Source: Caccovicinus sp051878975 (GTDB lineage Bacteria; Bacillota; Clostridia; Lachnospirales; Lachnospiraceae). From it: a stretch of 54,250 nt of DNA. The position numbers and the translations under genes were made by a program. The notes beneath the pieces were generated by a model. The model saw nothing but the letters and a program-made list of their open reading frames with translations. It was not told the DNA's origin and searched no databases. Shown here one piece after another: positions 51,476 to 54,250 of the stretch (position 1 is its first letter; each line of letters opens with the position of its first letter). The stretch lies in the NCBI GenBank assembly GCA_051878975.1, contig JBJELD010000049.1, positions 1 through 54,250 on the forward strand, given 5' to 3'.

Positions 51476-52342
51476 ATGGAAACAAAACGCAGCAAATATC
51501 TGTTGACCGGCCTGACGGTCTTCTGTATCCTGCTGGTAGGAGTTACTTCAATTAAAGACGGAGTCCTGGAGCCGCTTCGGACCGGCGTGGGATATTTTCT
51601 GGTGCCGCTTCAGACCGGTGTCAATGCGGTGGGCGGCGGAATTTATACAGGCATCCGCGATTATACCCAGCTGAAGGGTGCACTGGAGGAAAATGAGAAG
51701 CTGAAGGAGCAGATCGCGCTTCTGACAGAGGAAAACAACCGACTTCAGGCCAATGAATTTGAGCTGTCCCGCCTGCGGGAGCTTTACCAGCTGGATCAGG
51801 ACTACATGAATTATGAAAAGATCGGGGCCAGGATCATTGCCAAGGATTCCGGTGACTGGTTTCAGGTATTCCGGGTAAACAAGGGTTCTGCGGATGGAGT
51901 AGAAGTAGATAATAACGTCATTGCCGGAGGCGGTCTGGTCGGGATTGTTACTGATGTCGGGGCCAATTATGCGACAGTCCGCTCCATCATCGATGATTCC
52001 AGCCGTGTCAGCGCCATGGCGATACAGTCCGGTGATAACTGTATTGTTGCTGGTGATCTGACCCTGTTTGAGGAAGGACGGCTTCGGATCACTAATATTG
52101 CAAAGGATGGGGATGTGAAGGACGGCGATCAGATCGTGACTTCCAACATCAGCTCCAAATTCATGCCGGGAATCCTGATCGGCTATGCCGCAGATATTAC
52201 CGTGGATCCGGAGCGCCTGACGAAATCCGGTTATCTGATTCCGGTAGCCGATTTTGACCATCTGCAGGAGGTTCTGATTATTACCGGAACCAAAAATACC
52301 GGTGAGGAAGAGAAAGAAGCGGGAGAGGGGGCTGGCTCGTGA
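51476..52342 (+). CDS. mreC: Rod shape-determining protein MreC
   Basis: 288 residues with an N-terminal cytoplasmic stub and membrane helix (about 9-27), an extracellular coiled coil (about 62-100, LEENEKLKEQIALLTEENNRLQ), then the MreC beta domain (RIIAKDSGDWFQVFRVNKGSADGV and NVIAGGGLVGIVTDVG). It scaffolds cell wall elongation with MreD and PBP2. The start lies directly after the radC stop. Confidence 0.95.
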   Translation: METKRSKYLLTGLTVFCILLVGVTSIKDGVLEPLRTGVGYFLVPLQTGVNAVGGGIYTGIRDYTQLKGALEENEKLKEQIALLTEENNRLQANEFELSRLRELYQLDQDYMNYEKIGARIIAKDSGDWFQVFRVNKGSADGVEVDNNVIAGGGLVGIVTDVGANYATVRSIIDDSSRVSAMAIQSGDNCIVAGDLTLFEEGRLRITNIAKDGDVKDGDQIVTSNISSKFMPGILIGYAADITVDPERLTKSGYLIPVADFDHLQEVLIITGTKNTGEEEKEAGEGAGS

Positions 52343-52857
52343 AGCGGATTCTTGTAAATTTGCTGCTGATGGTGCTGGCCTTCACGATTCAGACCTGCAT
52401 TTTCCCGATGATTCCGTTTTTGTCTGCATCCCCGAATCTGCTGCTGATTCTGACCTTTTCCTTTGGCTTTATTCACGGCAGTCAGGCCGGGATGCTGTAC
52501 GGACTGTTCGCGGGCCTTCTTTCGGATCTGTTTTACAGCGGCCCATTTGGTTTTTATATGCTGATTTTCATCTATATCGGCTACATGAATGGAATCTGCA
52601 CCAAATATTATTATGAAGATTACATTACGCTGCCGTTGATTTTATGTGTGGTAAATGAACTGGCCTATAACCTGTATATGTATGTGTTCCGCTTTTTGAT
52701 CCGCGGAAAGCTGGATCTGTTCTATTATTTCCGGAAGATCATGGTGCCGGAAATCATTTTCAGCGTTGTTACCACTCTTTTTATCTACCGGCTGTTTTTA
52801 TTCACCAGCCGCAGGCTGGAGGAGATGGAAAAAAGGAGAGATACTACCATTGTTTGA
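52339..52857 (+). CDS. mreD: Rod shape-determining protein MreD
   Basis: 172-residue membrane protein with about five hydrophobic helices, containing the family YGLFAGLLSDLFYSGPFGFY segment. The GTG start overlaps the mreC stop by 4 bases, with GAGAGGGG upstream. It forms the elongation complex with MreC and the PBP2 encoded next. Confidence 0.94.
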   Translation: MKRILVNLLLMVLAFTIQTCIFPMIPFLSASPNLLLILTFSFGFIHGSQAGMLYGLFAGLLSDLFYSGPFGFYMLIFIYIGYMNGICTKYYYEDYITLPLILCVVNELAYNLYMYVFRFLIRGKLDLFYYFRKIMVPEIIFSVVTTLFIYRLFLFTSRRLEEMEKRRDTTIV

Positions 52858-54250
52858 TGACCTGCGTGAGATACTGAAAGAATTTATTCATAAAGTTGCG
52901 TATTCCAGACTATTCGCCCTGACGATCCTTTTTACCTGCCTGTTTGGAATCCTGGGAATCCATCTGTTTCAGCTGCAGATCGTCCAGGGAGAGGATATTC
53001 TGAATCATTATATTCAACAAACTGAACAAATCGTGTATACGCCCGGTACAAGAGGGAATATTTACGATAAGAACGGAAATATACTGGCCTACAACAAGCT
53101 GGCTTATTCCGTTACCATACAGGATACCGGGGCATACCGCACCGATGCGGAAATGAATACCATGCTTCTTAAGCTGGTACAGATCCTGGAGAAGCACGAT
53201 GTGGATGTTCAGGGAAAGTTTGAGGTCGGGATGGATGAGAACGGAGAGATGATCTACACCTCCTACAGCGAAACCGGCCGGAAGGGCTTTCTCCGTGACG
53301 TATACGGACTGAGATACATTGATGAGCTGAACGAAGAGCTGGATAAGGACCTGGGCAAATATGCAGCCGACGTGACAGCCAGAGAACTGTTTGAAAAAAA
53401 GAAAAAAAGCTACAAGCTGGATCAGATCAAGGATGAGAAGGGAAACACGGTGATGCTGGACGACAGGACCGCACTGGACATCATCAATATCCGCTACACC
53501 ATGTCCCTGACCTCCTTCCAGAAATACCTGGCGACCACGATTGCCACTTATATTGATGATGAAACCGTAGCGGAGATCATGGAAAACATTGCAGAGCTTC
53601 AGGGAATTGATATTGCCGAATCCTCCGTGCGTGTTTATAATGACAGCATTTATTTTGCACCGATTATCGGCTATACGGGAAAGATGCAGAAGGACCGGCT
53701 GGAAGAGCTGCAGAAAAGCAATCCGGACTACAGTATCAATGATACGGTCGGACTGATCGGCATTGAATCCTCTATGGAGCTGTCTCTTCAGGGGAAGAAA
53801 GGATACCGCGTGGTAAACGTGGACAACCGCGGAAGGGTACGGGAAGAAAAAGAAAACGTGGATCCGGTGGCCGGTCATGATATTTACCTTACCATCGACA
53901 GTGATCTGCAGAAGGGCATCTATCATCTGATCGAGCAGCAGCTTGCCGGTATTCTGGTCACCAAGCTGGTGCCGGAGGATGAGCCGAATACGGAGAATAC
54001 AGATTCCACGAATTTGAAGATACCGATCAAGGATGCGTATTTCCAGCTGATCAACAATAATGTACTTTCGCTCAATGAATTTGCGGCGGAAGATGCCTCA
54101 GATACGGAGCGGCAGATTCAGAGTACCTTCGAGGCGCAGCGGGAGCGGATCATGGCGCAGCTGCGTACTGAGCTTATGAGTGAAAATGCCACGATCATGA
54201 AGAATCTTCCGAAAGATATGGCCAATTATATGGTATATATCTATTCGTAC
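52850..54250 (+). CDS. Penicillin-binding protein 2 (MrdA/SpoVD-like), 5' part
   Basis: An open frame of 467 codons runs to the window end without a stop. It begins at TTG 52850, overlapping mreD by 8 bases, with AAAAGGAGAG 10 bases upstream. Residues about 21-43 form the membrane anchor. The PBP dimerisation domain opens with TPGTRGNIYDKNGNILAYNK and includes APIIGYTGK and DTVGLIGIESSMELSLQG. The region after LTIDSDLQKGIYHLIEQQLAG enters the transpeptidase domain and contains a long charged insert; the catalytic SxxK and KTG boxes lie beyond the window. The preceding mreC-mreD points to lateral-wall PBP2. Confidence 0.93.
   Translation, partial: MFDDLREILKEFIHKVAYSRLFALTILFTCLFGILGIHLFQLQIVQGEDILNHYIQQTEQIVYTPGTRGNIYDKNGNILAYNKLAYSVTIQDTGAYRTDAEMNTMLLKLVQILEKHDVDVQGKFEVGMDENGEMIYTSYSETGRKGFLRDVYGLRYIDELNEELDKDLGKYAADVTARELFEKKKKSYKLDQIKDEKGNTVMLDDRTALDIINIRYTMSLTSFQKYLATTIATYIDDETVAEIMENIAELQGIDIAESSVRVYNDSIYFAPIIGYTGKMQKDRLEELQKSNPDYSINDTVGLIGIESSMELSLQGKKGYRVVNVDNRGRVREEKENVDPVAGHDIYLTIDSDLQKGIYHLIEQQLAGILVTKLVPEDEPNTENTDSTNLKIPIKDAYFQLINNNVLSLNEFAAEDASDTERQIQSTFEAQRERIMAQLRTELMSENATIMKNLPKDMANYMVYIYSY

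Noticed and set aside
52910..53926. Long minus-strand open frame opposite the PBP2 gene
   Set aside because: It is opposite a clear PBP2 frame, with no ribosome site and no homology seen.
1..54250. CRISPR array, prophage, insertion sequence, tRNA or rRNA genes
   Set aside because: None was found: no regularly spaced repeats, transposase or integrase frames, cloverleaf-like sequences or rRNA segments were recognised.

Overview
The window is chromosomal DNA from a spore-forming, low-to-mid-GC Gram-positive anaerobe. Lachnospiraceae or a close relative within Clostridia is the best fit. This rests on an alpha/beta-type small acid-soluble spore protein, a GerW/YtfJ protein, a YlbJ-like membrane protein, a short HisG paired with HisZ, Crp/Fnr plus ferredoxin-type pairs, and clostridial gene orders such as yicC-gmk-rpoZ-rimO-pgsA-cinA, rsmD-coaD-(ylbJ) and radC-mreC-mreD-pbp2. 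No rRNA, tRNA, CRISPR array, intact insertion sequence or prophage was seen. The content is almost entirely core metabolism and information processing.

Layout. 0.1-6.0 kb: an unrecognised gene, then a strong sigma-A promoter driving yicC, gmk and rpoZ; a terminator; rimO, pgsA and cinA. 6.1-9.5 kb: a tightly packed run of two unrecognised genes, a DUF2953 membrane protein, GerW and a 45-residue membrane micro-protein, probably sporulation related. 9.5-14.2 kb: rpmB (minus strand) divergent from asp23, yloV/fakA-like and recG. 14.2-17.6 kb: a nitroreductase, a membrane NERD protein, a multiply deleted MATE transporter pseudogene, a divergent Crp/Fnr regulator and ferredoxin-type protein sharing a 14-bp palindrome, and a macro-domain remnant. 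17.6-19.7 kb: on the minus strand, a sodium:alanine symporter with a promoter-plus-terminator leader, and a spore protein gene. 19.9-23.5 kb: rsmD, coaD, a coiled-coil protein, a convergent YlbJ-like gene and an M23 peptidase. 23.5-30.8 kb: a run of RNA-modification and housekeeping genes (rsmF-like, rsuA-like, HAD, YgiQ, SDR, an unknown membrane protein, rluD-like). 30.8-32.7 kb: trpS and recU. 32.7-38.7 kb: a histidine operon hisZ-G-D-B-A-(HisF-like)IE behind a perfect consensus promoter. 38.7-41.7 kb: proB, a DUF896 gene, 5-formyl-THF cyclo-ligase and proA. 41.8-50.4 kb: miaB, mutS, mutL, miaA and a methionine-gamma-lyase-like gene. 50.4-54.25 kb: DUF4321, radC, mreC, mreD and a PBP2 gene running off the end.

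Points of most interest: a histidine operon with no separate hisF, hisH or hisC, whose last gene carries a degenerate HisF-like barrel fused to HisI-HisE; a palindrome placed at exactly -41.5 of the ferredoxin promoter; a terminator hairpin that is also protein-coding on the other strand between overlapping convergent genes; a likely attenuated leader on the alanine symporter; and decayed MATE and macro-domain genes on both sides of a redox regulator pair. No wholly new multi-gene system was proven. The best candidates for new biology are the HisF-like/HisIE fusion and the two unrecognised genes in the GerW operon.
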